Shown piece after piece: positions 48,867 through 58,486 of a stretch of DNA of 64,000 bases. How positions within the stretch are numbered: position 1 is the first letter of the stretch; each line of letters begins with the position of its first letter. Position numbers and translations under genes: made by a program. The stretch comes from JAVXTH01 sp036641395 (GTDB lineage Bacteria; Bacillota_I; Bacilli_A; Erysipelotrichales; Erysipelotrichaceae): NCBI GenBank assembly GCA_036641395.1, contig JAVWEY010000003.1:10114-74113 (forward strand), in the 5' to 3' direction. Under the pieces are notes generated by a model. That model saw only the letters and a list, made by a program, of their open reading frames with translations. It was not told the DNA's origin and searched no databases.

Positions 48867-49823
48867 TTAATATTCTCCTTGCATCCGTATTAAAAACATC
48901 TCAAAGCCTAATTTTTTATCTATTTTCCCATTTTTCATATCTTGATCTAATTGAGCTATTTGATTTAAGATTGAGAATAATTCATTGATACTTAAATAAT
49001 CCACACTTTGTAATGACATTTTAACTCGGTAAGGATGAGCCTTTAAGATACTAACAATATCACTTTCTCTTTTACCTTGTACTTGTAAACATTTTACTTG
49101 ATATAGAAAACGGAACTGCCCTGCTAATAAAGCAGTTAAAAAGATTGCATCTTTATTTAAAACACATAAATCATTCCAAATTCGAAAAGAAGTTTCTAGA
49201 TCTTTACGAACAACTGCATTTACCATTTGAAAAACATCTTCTTCTAAAGGTCGAGTAACTAAAGCAACTACATCTTCTACTTTAATTGCTTTACCATAGA
49301 TTGATAATTTATCTAATTCATTTCGAATTGTATTAATATCACTTGGTACTCGATTACATAAATCATCTAGTGCATCTTTATTAATCTTAATATTACGTTT
49401 ATTAATTTCTTCTTTAATAAAACGATGCTTTCCAAATTCATCTAAACGTTGAAACGCCAAGATACGACAACGTTTTTGAACTAATTTCACAATCTTCTTA
49501 CGACTATCTAATTTAGGGAAATAACCAACTAATATTAATACAGTAGAAGCAAGAGAATTTTCTAAATATTTCTCTAATGGTAGTGTATCAATTTCTGTAT
49601 CATTATTTCCAGATAAAAAATTCGCATTTAAAACAATTACAACCTTTTTATCCGCAAAAAAAGGGATAGTTTGCGCGTCATCTAGTATTTCTTGAATACT
49701 ACAATTCTGTGCATTATAACTAACAGTATTCATTTCATCGCTATTTCCTACTTCATCCATAACAATCTTATTCATTGCTTCTTGAAGTAAACAACGCTCT
49801 TCTCCATATAAAACATAGTTCAT
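48867..49823 (-). CDS. holA: DNA polymerase III delta subunit
   Basis: The clamp-loader delta subunit, which opens the sliding clamp. 318 residues, normal length. It shows the family's low-conservation AAA+-like start (MNYVLYGEERCLLQEAMNKIV), the KVVIVLNANFLSG region, RNIKINKDALDDLCNRVPSDINTIRNELDKL in the middle, and the C-terminal collar domain ending in KLGFEMFLIRM. The gene lies directly after comEC as in Bacillus (yqeN). Confidence 0.92.
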   Translation of the reverse strand: MNYVLYGEERCLLQEAMNKIVMDEVGNSDEMNTVSYNAQNCSIQEILDDAQTIPFFADKKVVIVLNANFLSGNNDTEIDTLPLEKYLENSLASTVLILVGYFPKLDSRKKIVKLVQKRCRILAFQRLDEFGKHRFIKEEINKRNIKINKDALDDLCNRVPSDINTIRNELDKLSIYGKAIKVEDVVALVTRPLEEDVFQMVNAVVRKDLETSFRIWNDLCVLNKDAIFLTALLAGQFRFLYQVKCLQVQGKRESDIVSILKAHPYRVKMSLQSVDYLSINELFSILNQIAQLDQDMKNGKIDKKLGFEMFLIRMQGEY

Positions 49824-49884
49824 ATTATCACCTGCTTTATTATATCATAAGACGTTAATAGTTGTATCCATCTTTAAACTATAT

Positions 49885-51852
49885 TTAATCATTTAAATGG
49901 AAAGAAATATTATGATTGCTTGTTTCAATGATTGAGAAAAATGGGAAAATACGAATTCTAATTGCTCCATCATCTGCAGTATTACTTATATAAGCATGAT
50001 GTTTCTTTAGATTTCTTATTGTATCTCGATGCGGATGATGATAGCGATTATGATAACCACTTGAAATGGATGCAATCGTTGGTGATAATTGTTGGATAAA
50101 TAAAGATGAACTAGCACTATTAGAACCATGGTGACCAACCTTTAATATATCAATATCTAGCTTTGGGTATTTGTTCATCATTAATTTTTCAAAAGGAACT
50201 CCAGCATCACCCGTAAATAAAAATTTATTGTTTAGAATATTTGTATATAAAACAATCGAATTTTCATTTTGATCCGATAAGGTTGTTTCATGTAGAAGAA
50301 CATGAAATCTTAATTTACCTAGATCAATAAAAGCTCTCTTTTTCGTTATTACTTCATCTATTTTAATTAACTTTTTTAATTGTGGTAATCCTCCACTATG
50401 ATCATAATCATCATGGGTTAAGATAACTAAATTAATGCGTTCAATTCCTTTTCCTTTTAGTATAGGTAAAATCACATCGTTTGGAATATTTTTATATAGA
50501 TTACCACATACATCAATCATCATCACTCCTTGATTAAATGGTAAACTTATTAAGGCACTATCCCCCTGCCCTACATCAATGAACATCACTTCATAATATG
50601 GTTGAAAAATATGAGCATATTGCTGCCACAACAATAATAATATAAATGTTGTTATTTGTTTTTTATTTATTTTAATCATAATATTCAAGCTTAACTTTAA
50701 CCAATAATATAACCAAATAATCGATGGTAAACCAATTAATCGAATCGATGGTAAAGATATCTTTAATAGAATATTCTCAAGAAATATCATTACTCCAATA
50801 CCAAATGACATACTTGGAATCCATAGAATTAAAGATGCAAATATATAAAATATTAAAAATAAATAACGGTAGATAGGAAATAATATTATTTGAATTAAGT
50901 TACATTCATAAAAATATATAAGTTGGATTGGTATTAAAATAATCATTTGTTTCACAAAACGAGAACGTTTTTGTTGATCAAAGAGATCTAACAAACGAAA
51001 TAAAACCGGAAGTATAAAAGATAATTCTAGAATATGGGTAGGAAATAATAAGCACCACACAATCATTGATAAACCTAATTTATCTTTTTGATGATTACCA
51101 AAAAAAAGTGAAATGCTGCGAAAGATTATAATACGGATTAATGAATATGAAAAAACAGTTAGATAACCAAGTAAAAAGATAAGGAATAAGGATAAATAAG
51201 ATGCTTTACGTTTTGAAACAAAACGTAATAGTATTCGATATAAAAGTGTCCCAAGTAAAGCAATATGAAGACCGGATGCAGTAATAAAATAATCTAAGTT
51301 AGAATCCTCTTCTTTCTCTTTTATTCCATAAAGATGCGATAAAATATAATCTTTGCGGCGTTTATCTTTTATTGTTTGAACCTTCCGAAAAATCTTTGAA
51401 GAAATTCTGTTACTATCCTTTAAATGATGATATTTTTTTACTTTTATTTGATAATGAATATGATCTTGATTTAACCATTCTTTAAAATCAAACCCATAAA
51501 AATTAGAAAGAGAATGAACTTCTTCAAATTCTCCTTCTACTTTAATAACATCATCAAATGATACTTGATTTAATCCATATATAATTACCGGTTGGTTTTC
51601 TACTTTTCCGATACAATAATTCATTTTGATCTTTTCAATATGAATTACTTTACCGCTAGGTAAAGATTGATGCTGTGGCATTGTAAAGAGTGTAATCGCA
51701 GCAAAACTAATCATAAATAACTTGATGTTTCCCTTATTTCGATGATTAAATAAATAACATAATAAAAAAAACATCATAATTTTATAGATAAAAGAATCAA
51801 ATAAGAGAATTAACCAGATACAACCTCCTAAATATAACAATTGTTGTTTCAT
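49885..51852 (-). CDS. comEC: Competence DNA channel ComEC
   Basis: A 655-residue membrane protein that imports single-stranded DNA. It has an N-terminal OB-like extracytoplasmic domain after two membrane helices, a central competence domain with several helices (YFITASGLHIALLGTLLYRILL), and a C-terminal metallo-beta-lactamase-like domain (MFIDVGQGDSALISLP; LTHDDYDHSGGLPQ; FTGDAG; LKVGHHGSNSASS). All metal motifs are intact. Its ATG overlaps the comEA stop (ATGA). comEB, present between them in Bacillus, is absent. Confidence 0.93.
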   Translation of the reverse strand: MKQQLLYLGGCIWLILLFDSFIYKIMMFFLLCYLFNHRNKGNIKLFMISFAAITLFTMPQHQSLPSGKVIHIEKIKMNYCIGKVENQPVIIYGLNQVSFDDVIKVEGEFEEVHSLSNFYGFDFKEWLNQDHIHYQIKVKKYHHLKDSNRISSKIFRKVQTIKDKRRKDYILSHLYGIKEKEEDSNLDYFITASGLHIALLGTLLYRILLRFVSKRKASYLSLFLIFLLGYLTVFSYSLIRIIIFRSISLFFGNHQKDKLGLSMIVWCLLFPTHILELSFILPVLFRLLDLFDQQKRSRFVKQMIILIPIQLIYFYECNLIQIILFPIYRYLFLIFYIFASLILWIPSMSFGIGVMIFLENILLKISLPSIRLIGLPSIIWLYYWLKLSLNIMIKINKKQITTFILLLLWQQYAHIFQPYYEVMFIDVGQGDSALISLPFNQGVMMIDVCGNLYKNIPNDVILPILKGKGIERINLVILTHDDYDHSGGLPQLKKLIKIDEVITKKRAFIDLGKLRFHVLLHETTLSDQNENSIVLYTNILNNKFLFTGDAGVPFEKLMMNKYPKLDIDILKVGHHGSNSASSSLFIQQLSPTIASISSGYHNRYHHPHRDTIRNLKKHHAYISNTADDGAIRIRIFPFFSIIETSNHNISFHLND

Positions 51853-52313
51853 AAACAAATATCATCTTTTATCTTCGCAAACAATTTCTCGCCAATCCCT
51901 TTTACTTCCATTAACATCTCAATTGTTTGAAAATTATGTTGATTTCGATATTCAACAATTCTCATTGCCATAACTGGTCCAATGCCTTTTAAAGAATCTA
52001 ATTGTTCAACACTTGCTGCATTGATTGAAATACATACTTTAGTAAGCTTCTTAGGTATCACAATAACACTTTGATGTTCTAAAATTTGATTTTGGTTTAA
52101 ACTAGATAAATCACCGTTTTCTTTAATACCACCAGCAAGTTGAATTAAAGTTTTTAAATCAATGTTATTTTTACTCTTATAAACGCCAGGCTTCTTAATT
52201 TCTCCTTTAATTTCAACAGATAATTCATTGCGTTCATATTTCTTTAAATCTTCATAATGATATTGTTGATAGAAAAAAAAACAAAAAATTAGTATTGGTA
52301 TTAGTTTATACAT
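51849..52313 (-). CDS. comEA: Competence DNA receptor ComEA
   Basis: A 154-residue membrane-anchored DNA-binding protein: one N-terminal membrane segment (residues 3-18), an SLBB-type domain (VEIKGEIKKPGVYKSKN...LIQLAGGIKENGD) and a C-terminal double helix-hairpin-helix (SINAASVEQLDSLKGIGPVMAMRIVEYRN...LMEVKGIGEKLFAKI). It holds incoming DNA at the surface and passes it to ComEC. Confidence 0.93.
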   Translation of the reverse strand: MYKLIPILIFCFFFYQQYHYEDLKKYERNELSVEIKGEIKKPGVYKSKNNIDLKTLIQLAGGIKENGDLSSLNQNQILEHQSVIVIPKKLTKVCISINAASVEQLDSLKGIGPVMAMRIVEYRNQHNFQTIEMLMEVKGIGEKLFAKIKDDICL

Positions 52314-52357
52314 AAAAGTATCACCTACTACCTTTTACGTATTACTAAGCTAAAAAC

Positions 52358-52388
52358 CTAAAAAAAAACGAAATCATATGACTTCGTT
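52358..52388 (-). terminator. Terminator of greA
   Basis: On the minus strand AACGAAGTCAT and the partner arm ATGATTTCGTT form a stem with one mismatch, followed by T9. Confidence 0.85.
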
Positions 52389-52866
52389 AATGTAATTCTA
52401 AAATCTTAACAGAATATGGTTCGTCAACATTTTCAATACGAATCACTTCATTTACTTTATGATCCATAATTGCTGCAGCAAGTGGTGTCATATTAGAAAG
52501 TTTACCATTTAATGGATCTGATTCTACACTACCTACAATTGTATATTCTTCTTCACAATTATCTGATAAATCTTTTAATTTAACTCTACTGCCTAAAGAA
52601 ACGGTTTTACTATTTGCTTTTTTATCTTTTTCATCAATAAGTTCAACATTACTTAACATTGATTCTAAATCACGAATACGAGCTTCTACTCGTGCTTGAT
52701 GATCTCGAGCAGCATCATAATCAGCATTTTCACTCAAATCACCTTGAGCTCTTGCTTCTTGTAGTTCTTTAATTACTTCTTTACGAACAACATGAATTAG
52801 GTTGTCCTGTTCTTTTAATAAATCATCTAGTCCCTCTTTTGTGACTAAAACTTTTTTTTGAGTCAT
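52387..52866 (-). CDS. greA: Transcription elongation factor GreA
   Basis: Rescues stalled RNA polymerase by stimulating transcript cleavage. About 159 residues: an N-terminal coiled coil with the acidic tip (EARAQGDLSENADYDAARD, the Asp/Glu pair) and a C-terminal FKBP-like domain (GSVESDPLNGKLSNMTPLAAAIM). The ATG at 52866 follows AGGAG; the GTG at 52875 is less likely. Directly after udk, as in Bacillus. Confidence 0.96.
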   Translation of the reverse strand: MTQKKVLVTKEGLDDLLKEQDNLIHVVRKEVIKELQEARAQGDLSENADYDAARDHQARVEARIRDLESMLSNVELIDEKDKKANSKTVSLGSRVKLKDLSDNCEEEYTIVGSVESDPLNGKLSNMTPLAAAIMDHKVNEVIRIENVDEPYSVKILELH

Positions 52867-52891
52867 TTTTCTCACTCCTGTTCGTCCTGTA

Positions 52892-53521
52892 TTATAACAT
52901 GTTTTTTTGAATTATACTACCGATTTTAGTGATAAGTAAATCTACTCCAACCTTGTTTTTGCCACCCTCAGGGATAATCACATCAGCATAGCGTTTACTC
53001 GGTTCAATAAATTTATTATGCATATCCTTAACCGTAGCCGTATATTGATCTACAACCGAATCTAAAGTTCTTCCACGCTTTTTAACATCTCTTATTAAGC
53101 GACGAATAAAGCGAATGTCTGCATCGGTATCAACAAATATTTTGATATCGCATAAATTTCTTAATTCTGCGTTTTCTAAGATAAATAAACCTTCAATTAC
53201 AACCACTTCACATGGATAGATTTCTTCACACTCATCACTTCTTGTATGATGAACAAAATCATAAATAGGTTTAAGAATTTTTTCTCCCCTTAATAAGGTT
53301 TTAAGTTCTTCAACAAATAAATCATTATCAAATGCAAATGGATGATCATAATTTGTTTTTATTCGCTCTTCCATTACTTTTTCACTTTGATCTTTATAAA
53401 AATCATCTTGTCTTAAAATAACAACTGAATTTGTAGCTTCAAACTCATTCTTCAACTGTTGGGCAATTGAAGATTTCCCCGATGCACTGCCCCCAGCAAT
53501 TCCAATTACAATTGACTTCAT
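52892..53521 (-). CDS. udk: Uridine kinase
   Basis: Phosphorylates uridine and cytidine in pyrimidine salvage. 209 residues. The P-loop is GIAGGSASGKSSIA, then LRQDDFYKD, NYDHPFAFDNDL, VVVIEGLFIL and FVDTDADIRFIRRLIRD; all typical. The ATG at 53521 follows AGGTGA. Confidence 0.96.
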   Translation of the reverse strand: MKSIVIGIAGGSASGKSSIAQQLKNEFEATNSVVILRQDDFYKDQSEKVMEERIKTNYDHPFAFDNDLFVEELKTLLRGEKILKPIYDFVHHTRSDECEEIYPCEVVVIEGLFILENAELRNLCDIKIFVDTDADIRFIRRLIRDVKKRGRTLDSVVDQYTATVKDMHNKFIEPSKRYADVIIPEGGKNKVGVDLLITKIGSIIQKNML

Positions 53522-53531
53522 CACGATTCAC

Positions 53532-54602
53532 CTACTTATTCAAATATTTATCGACATATTTTTGATGTTCTTCTAATGTTTTAGAATAATACACCTTTTT
53601 ATCTCCATAAATATCAGCCATAAAATAATAATAATCATGTTTTTCAGGATGTAATGCAGCCTGTATTGCTACTTCTCCTGGATTTAATATTGGTCCAATT
53701 GGTAAGCCATCATGTAGATATGTATTATAAGGAGAATCAATATGAGGATTAACTTCACAATCCTCTGCACTCTTTAATTCATCATAAAGGGCATAACATA
53801 CCGTAACCGATGATTGAAGTTTCATACCTATCTTCATTCGATTAGCAAATACACCACTTACTTTATACATATCCTCTTTACTACTAGCCTCATACTGAAT
53901 CATACTTGCAAGGGTAACGATATCGTGAATGCTTTGATTGCTCTCTTTAAATTCTTTTTGATGTTTTTTGTAAATTAAGTCAAACGCATCTAACATTGTT
54001 TTGGTAATTTCTGATGCATTTGTTTGTGCATTAAAATGGTAAGTTTCAGGGAATAAATAACCTTCTAATCCAACCCGATATTGTTCATTTAAAATAGCAT
54101 CACTTAAAAATGGATATTGCTTGATGCATGACTTTAAATAAGTTGGATCATTCCAAAGCGAGATTAATTCACTTGCCTTGACATTGGTTACTTTTTCTAA
54201 ATGATTCGCAATGTCTTTTGCCCATATACCTTCTTTAAAGGTAAGCATAGCCTGTTTCGTATGCGCTAATTCACTATTATTTAAATCTTTTAAAATATCT
54301 TTTGTAGATTTGCTTGGATCAAGGGTAAAATAACCAATTTTAATATCAGATAACCCATTGAATCGAGCACATAATTTAGCCATTGATGCATTTTTAATAA
54401 TCTTTTTATCATCTAAGCGATCAATTACTTTATCTACACTATCACCTTGAACAATATCGAATTGAACTTTCTTAGAAGATGATTCAACTGCTGATATTCC
54501 ATTTGAATAGTAAAAGAAAAATGTAATTGCGCAAATAAAACTTACCGCAACAACAAGGATAGCAATTTGATAAGGACGTTTAAGCTTCTTCAACTGTTCC
54601 AT
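53532..54602 (-). CDS. mltG: Endolytic transglycosylase MltG
   Basis: Membrane-bound glycan-strand terminase. About 356 residues: an N-terminal membrane helix (IAILVVAVSFICAITFFFYYS), a LysM-like region and the catalytic YceG domain with the Glu in MIQYEASSKEDMYKVSGVFANRM and SSVTVCYAL, followed by HDGLPIGPILNPGEVAI. It overlaps the DUF1292 gene by about 20 bases. In Bacillus yrrL is at the same place. Confidence 0.94.
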   Translation of the reverse strand: MEQLKKLKRPYQIAILVVAVSFICAITFFFYYSNGISAVESSSKKVQFDIVQGDSVDKVIDRLDDKKIIKNASMAKLCARFNGLSDIKIGYFTLDPSKSTKDILKDLNNSELAHTKQAMLTFKEGIWAKDIANHLEKVTNVKASELISLWNDPTYLKSCIKQYPFLSDAILNEQYRVGLEGYLFPETYHFNAQTNASEITKTMLDAFDLIYKKHQKEFKESNQSIHDIVTLASMIQYEASSKEDMYKVSGVFANRMKIGMKLQSSVTVCYALYDELKSAEDCEVNPHIDSPYNTYLHDGLPIGPILNPGEVAIQAALHPEKHDYYYFMADIYGDKKVYYSKTLEEHQKYVDKYLNK

Positions 54603-54840
54603 CTTCGCCAAAAGCCCCTATAACTTCTTCAACCATTGCCCATTCCGCTTCGCTTTCGATTGGTAAAAGGTTTCCTTCATCATCATATGCAGAAGCAAAA
54701 ACTTCACCGTCTTCATCTTTTGGATCATTAAATACCACGTAGTTACGCTTTTTCTTATCGTCTTCAAACGTAAACAAGATTTCCATTTCTAGTTCATTAC
54801 CATTCTCGTCGGTTACAAATAAAGTATTACTCTCAGCCAT
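54580..54840 (-). CDS. DUF1292 (YrzB-type) protein
   Basis: An 86-residue acidic protein with the DUF1292 pattern: FVTDENGNELEMEILFTFEDD, YVVFNDPKDEDGEVFASAYDDEG and EWAMVEEVIGAF. The start at 54840 is set by AGGAGGAT; the longer frame from 54894 overlaps ruvX and is not expected. Function unknown, but the position between ruvX and mltG is widely conserved in Bacillota. Confidence 0.9.
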   Translation of the reverse strand: MAESNTLFVTDENGNELEMEILFTFEDDKKKRNYVVFNDPKDEDGEVFASAYDDEGNLLPIESEAEWAMVEEVIGAFGEDGTVEEA

Positions 54841-54877
54841 AATAAATCCTCCTAATAAAGAAAGGGCATGTTCGCCC

Positions 54878-55291
54878 TTAACTTCTGCTGTCAAGATAAC
54901 TCTGTAAAATTTGTACAGAAGCCATCTGATCGATAATCTTTTTGCGTTTTTTTCGTTTTACATCAGCAGCAATCAACATTCGATTCGCTGCAACCGTAGT
55001 TAAACGCTCATCCCATAGGACTACTTCAACACCTAGTGTTTCAAGTTTTTCTTTAAAATCTAATGAAATATTGCCACGGATTCCAATATCACCATTCATA
55101 TGACGTGGTAATCCTAGTACAACTGTTTTAATTTGGAATTCTTCAATATATGGTTTTACAAGTTCTAATGCACGATCATAATTATCGCTCTCAAAACGCA
55201 ACGTCTCAACTGGACGTGCGATAAAAGCAGTAACATCACTTACACTAACCCCTAAAGTTACACTTCCTAAATCAAGGCCTAGGATCCTCAT
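54878..55291 (-). CDS. ruvX: Holliday junction resolvase-like RuvX (YqgF)
   Basis: A 137-residue RNase H-fold protein, essential in many bacteria and involved in 16S rRNA 5' maturation or junction resolution. It has ILGLDLGSVTLGVSVSDV (first Asp), VLGLPRHMNGDIG and LWDERLTTVAANRML, with QMASVQILQSYLD at the end. It shares one base with ireB, its upstream neighbour. Confidence 0.95.
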   Translation of the reverse strand: MRILGLDLGSVTLGVSVSDVTAFIARPVETLRFESDNYDRALELVKPYIEEFQIKTVVLGLPRHMNGDIGIRGNISLDFKEKLETLGVEVVLWDERLTTVAANRMLIAADVKRKKRKKIIDQMASVQILQSYLDSRS

Positions 55292-55545
55292 TATTTCTCT
55301 TCCAAATAAGCGCGTACTAATTCTTCAATAATTTCATAACGTTCAATACTCTGAATCAATGAACGAGCATTATTATGCGAAGAAATATAAGCAGGATCAT
55401 TTGAAATCAAATAACCAGCTAATTGATTCACAGAATTATAACCACGTTCCTCTAATGCTTCTTTAACTAATCGAAGCACATGCTTAATGTTATCGCGACG
55501 TAGTTCATCGGTTTTAAATGACATCGTTTCAGTAATATCTTTCAT
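55291..55545 (-). CDS. ireB: IreB-family regulatory phosphoprotein (DUF965)
   Basis: An 84-residue helical protein that is a substrate of the PASTA kinase in Enterococcus and negatively affects cephalosporin resistance there. It has DNIKHVLRLVKEALEERGYNSVNQLAGYLISNDPAYISSHNNAR, with the conserved threonine region near the N-terminus (TETMSF). The order alaS-ireB-ruvX-DUF1292 is standard. Confidence 0.94.
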   Translation of the reverse strand: MKDITETMSFKTDELRRDNIKHVLRLVKEALEERGYNSVNQLAGYLISNDPAYISSHNNARSLIQSIERYEIIEELVRAYLEEK

Positions 55546-55598
55546 GAGATTACCTCCTTCTTCATTATGTCTTTATTTTAACTTAAATAAGCAAAAAG

Positions 55599-58226
55599 TT
55601 AAAGAGTAAAGCCAAGTTTATTTTCAATATTAGCGATTGCATCGCTTAATTTGTCAATATTCTTACCACCAGCCTGAGCTAAATCACTTCGGCCACCACC
55701 ATTACCATCACAAATGCTAGCTGCTTCTTTCACAAGTTTACCACAATGAATACCATTTTTAATCGCAATATCATCTGCACCACACGCAAATACCACATTA
55801 GTTTCATTGCTAGATGCAAGGAATACGACACAGTTCTCATAACTATTTTTAAGTAATGCAACCATTTCTTTTAATACCGCACCTTCAACATGATTTAACT
55901 TTTTAACTAATACATGCATATCTTTTACATCTTTAAATTCATTTTTTAAATGATTCGCTTCAGCTGTATGGATTTGATTATTTAAGCGAATATTCTCTTT
56001 TCTTAAATAATTCTCTTCATCAAGTAATTGAGATACAGATTCATCAACATGATGAATTGATTTCATTTTTAATAATTCAGCAATTTGTTTTAACGTTGTT
56101 TCCTCTTGGTGAAATTCTTCATAAGCTCCAAGTCCAGTTTTTGCGGTAATTCTTCGAATACCAGAACCGATACTCTCTTCCGATACAATCTTACAAATTC
56201 CGATTTGTTGCGTATTATGTACATGGCAACCACCGCATAACTCCATCGATACATTACCCATGCTAACAACACGTACCACACTACCATATTTTTCATCAAA
56301 TAAAGCAGTTGCCCCACTTTCTTTTGCTTCTTTAATTCCCATGCTCTTAATATCTACTTCATGATGTTCAAAAATAAATTGATTTACAATTTTTTCTATT
56401 TCATTAAGTTGAGCATCACTTACTTTTTCATAGTGAGTAAAATCAAAACGTAAATATTCATCCGATACATAACTACCAGCCTGGGCAATATGCTGACCAA
56501 CAACTTGTTTTAAAGCACTCTGAAGTAAATGGGTTGCGGAGTGATTACAAGTAATTCGTTGGCGTTTATTTTCATCAATCTTTTGAAATACAATATCACC
56601 TTCATGAACATTTCCACTTTGAATTACGACATGTTGAAGATGTTGTTTATGTGGTGCTTGATGAACATCTTTCACAATCATCGATACATGATCATTGTTC
56701 ATCACCCCTTCATCTCCAACTTGTCCGCCCATTTCCGCATAGAATACCGATTCATCAAGGATAATATCACCTTCATCAATAAGTTGATCAACTTGTACTC
56801 CGTCTTTAAATAGACCGATTACAAGTGCCTGTCCCTCAAATTTTTCATAACCTACAAAATTAGATGGTTTCGTAAAATTCATTAAATCAGCTGATTGAGA
56901 TGCCATCGATTGCATTTCTGCCCGTGCTTCTTTTGCCATCTTGCGCTGTTTATCCATTTCTTGATCAAAACCTTCACGATCAATTAAATAACCTTGTTCC
57001 TCTGCTATTTCAATTGTCAATTCCAATGGAAAACCATAAGTATCATATAATTTAAAAGCGGTCATACCATCAATAACATTTCCCTTTGTCTTAGTAATTA
57101 CCTCATTTAATAATTTTTCACCATCACTTAAAGTCGCATGAAAACGTTCTTCTTCAGCCTTTACAAGCTTTTGAATATATTCAATCTTATCGCCTAAATA
57201 CGGATAAAATTCTTTCATGATTTCATAAACTACAGGTACCAATTGATACATAAATGAACCATCAATCTTTAATTTACGACCAAAGCGAACAGCTCTTCTA
57301 AGAACCCGACGTAAAACATAACCTCGTCCCTCATTGGCAAACAATGCACCATCTGCCAAAGCAAAAGTAACAGTACGAATATGATCGGCAATCACTCGAT
57401 ATGCCATTTTATTATCTTGATACTTAATCGATGAATAATGTTCACAAGCATGAATTAATGGTAAGAATAAATCTGTATCAAAATTAGTTTCACCATCTTG
57501 TACAATACATGTTAATCGCTCTAATCCCATTCCAGTATCAATATTACGTTGTGGAAGTTCTTTATAACATTTACGATCAACGCCTTCTTTTCCATCATAT
57601 TGTGAAAATACAACGTTCCATATTTCAATATAACGATCATTTTCAAGTTCTTCAAAAAATAAGCGTTCGCCAATATTCTGTGGATCATAGGAAGGACCTC
57701 GATCATAAAATATTTCGGTATCAGGACCGCAAGGTCCTTCCCCAATCTGCCAGAAATTATTTGGTGTCTTTAAAATATGACTTGGATCTACATGTAAATC
57801 TTCCGTCCATATTTTATAAGCTTCGCTATCATCGGCATAAACGGTAATATACATCTTTTCTTTTTCAAAACCAATGTACTCAGGACTTGTTAAAAACTCC
57901 CAAGCAAAAGGAATTGCTTCCCGTTTAAAATAATCACCAATTGAAAAGTTACCCAACATTTCAAAAAAAGTATGATGACGTGCTGTCTTTCCAACATTTT
58001 CAATATCATTGGTACGAATTGATTTCTGTGCATTTACAATGCGTGGACTCTCAGGTTTAATCGAACCATCAAAATACTTCTTTAATGCTGCTACACCTGC
58101 ATTAATCCATAATAAAGTTGGATCATTATGCGGTACTAGAGATGCTCCTGGTTCAATCATATGACCACGTTCTTTAAAATATTTTAAGAACAAACTTCTA
58201 ATTTCATTTCCTGTTAAATTTTTCAT
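55599..58226 (-). CDS. alaS: Alanyl-tRNA synthetase
   Basis: Charges tRNA-Ala. 875 residues, normal length. Class II catalytic core with RTNDIENVGKTARHHTFFEMLGNFS (motif 2 region) and IDTGMGLERL. The editing domain has the metal motifs HSATHLL and CGGCH, and the C-terminal DHHA1 domain has GGGRSDLAQAGG. It is controlled by an Ala T-box leader with a good promoter. Followed by ireB. Confidence 0.97.
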   Translation of the reverse strand: MKNLTGNEIRSLFLKYFKERGHMIEPGASLVPHNDPTLLWINAGVAALKKYFDGSIKPESPRIVNAQKSIRTNDIENVGKTARHHTFFEMLGNFSIGDYFKREAIPFAWEFLTSPEYIGFEKEKMYITVYADDSEAYKIWTEDLHVDPSHILKTPNNFWQIGEGPCGPDTEIFYDRGPSYDPQNIGERLFFEELENDRYIEIWNVVFSQYDGKEGVDRKCYKELPQRNIDTGMGLERLTCIVQDGETNFDTDLFLPLIHACEHYSSIKYQDNKMAYRVIADHIRTVTFALADGALFANEGRGYVLRRVLRRAVRFGRKLKIDGSFMYQLVPVVYEIMKEFYPYLGDKIEYIQKLVKAEEERFHATLSDGEKLLNEVITKTKGNVIDGMTAFKLYDTYGFPLELTIEIAEEQGYLIDREGFDQEMDKQRKMAKEARAEMQSMASQSADLMNFTKPSNFVGYEKFEGQALVIGLFKDGVQVDQLIDEGDIILDESVFYAEMGGQVGDEGVMNNDHVSMIVKDVHQAPHKQHLQHVVIQSGNVHEGDIVFQKIDENKRQRITCNHSATHLLQSALKQVVGQHIAQAGSYVSDEYLRFDFTHYEKVSDAQLNEIEKIVNQFIFEHHEVDIKSMGIKEAKESGATALFDEKYGSVVRVVSMGNVSMELCGGCHVHNTQQIGICKIVSEESIGSGIRRITAKTGLGAYEEFHQEETTLKQIAELLKMKSIHHVDESVSQLLDEENYLRKENIRLNNQIHTAEANHLKNEFKDVKDMHVLVKKLNHVEGAVLKEMVALLKNSYENCVVFLASSNETNVVFACGADDIAIKNGIHCGKLVKEAASICDGNGGGRSDLAQAGGKNIDKLSDAIANIENKLGFTL

Positions 58227-58246
58227 AAAAAATTCCTCCTAAGTAT

Positions 58247-58451
58247 AAAAAAACGTCCCTGCATCCAGGAACGAACATATCGCGGTACCATCCTAGTTCA
58301 CAAATAAATGTGCCCTCATGATCCATATTCCGCGGATCTTGCGTGAAACTCCAAAGTAGCTTCACTAAAATCTATTCTAAAGCTTTCACCAACCGCTTTA
58401 TCTCTATGCAATAGATATTTTAGTTACTCTTCTTCTTCGCCATTTCATATC
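58247..58451 (-). promoter_or_regulatory. T-box riboswitch (alanine) upstream of alaS
   Basis: The minus strand carries the T-box sequence AGGATGGTACCGCG (58294-58281), a leader terminator (CGTTCCTG/CAGGGACG arms with T7, 58247-58273), and Stem I with the specifier GCT (58360-58358) in GTGAAGCTACTTTGG, which pairs with tRNA-Ala and is followed by the expected A. Confidence 0.93.
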
Positions 58452-58457
58452 TGCATT

Positions 58458-58486
58458 ATTATATCATAATCATTTTTCATATGCAA
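58458..58486 (-). promoter_or_regulatory. Promoter of the T-box-alaS transcript
   Basis: On the minus strand TTGCAT (58486-58481), a 17-base spacer and a consensus TATAAT (58463-58458). It begins inside the last codons of the AI-2E transporter gene. Confidence 0.82.
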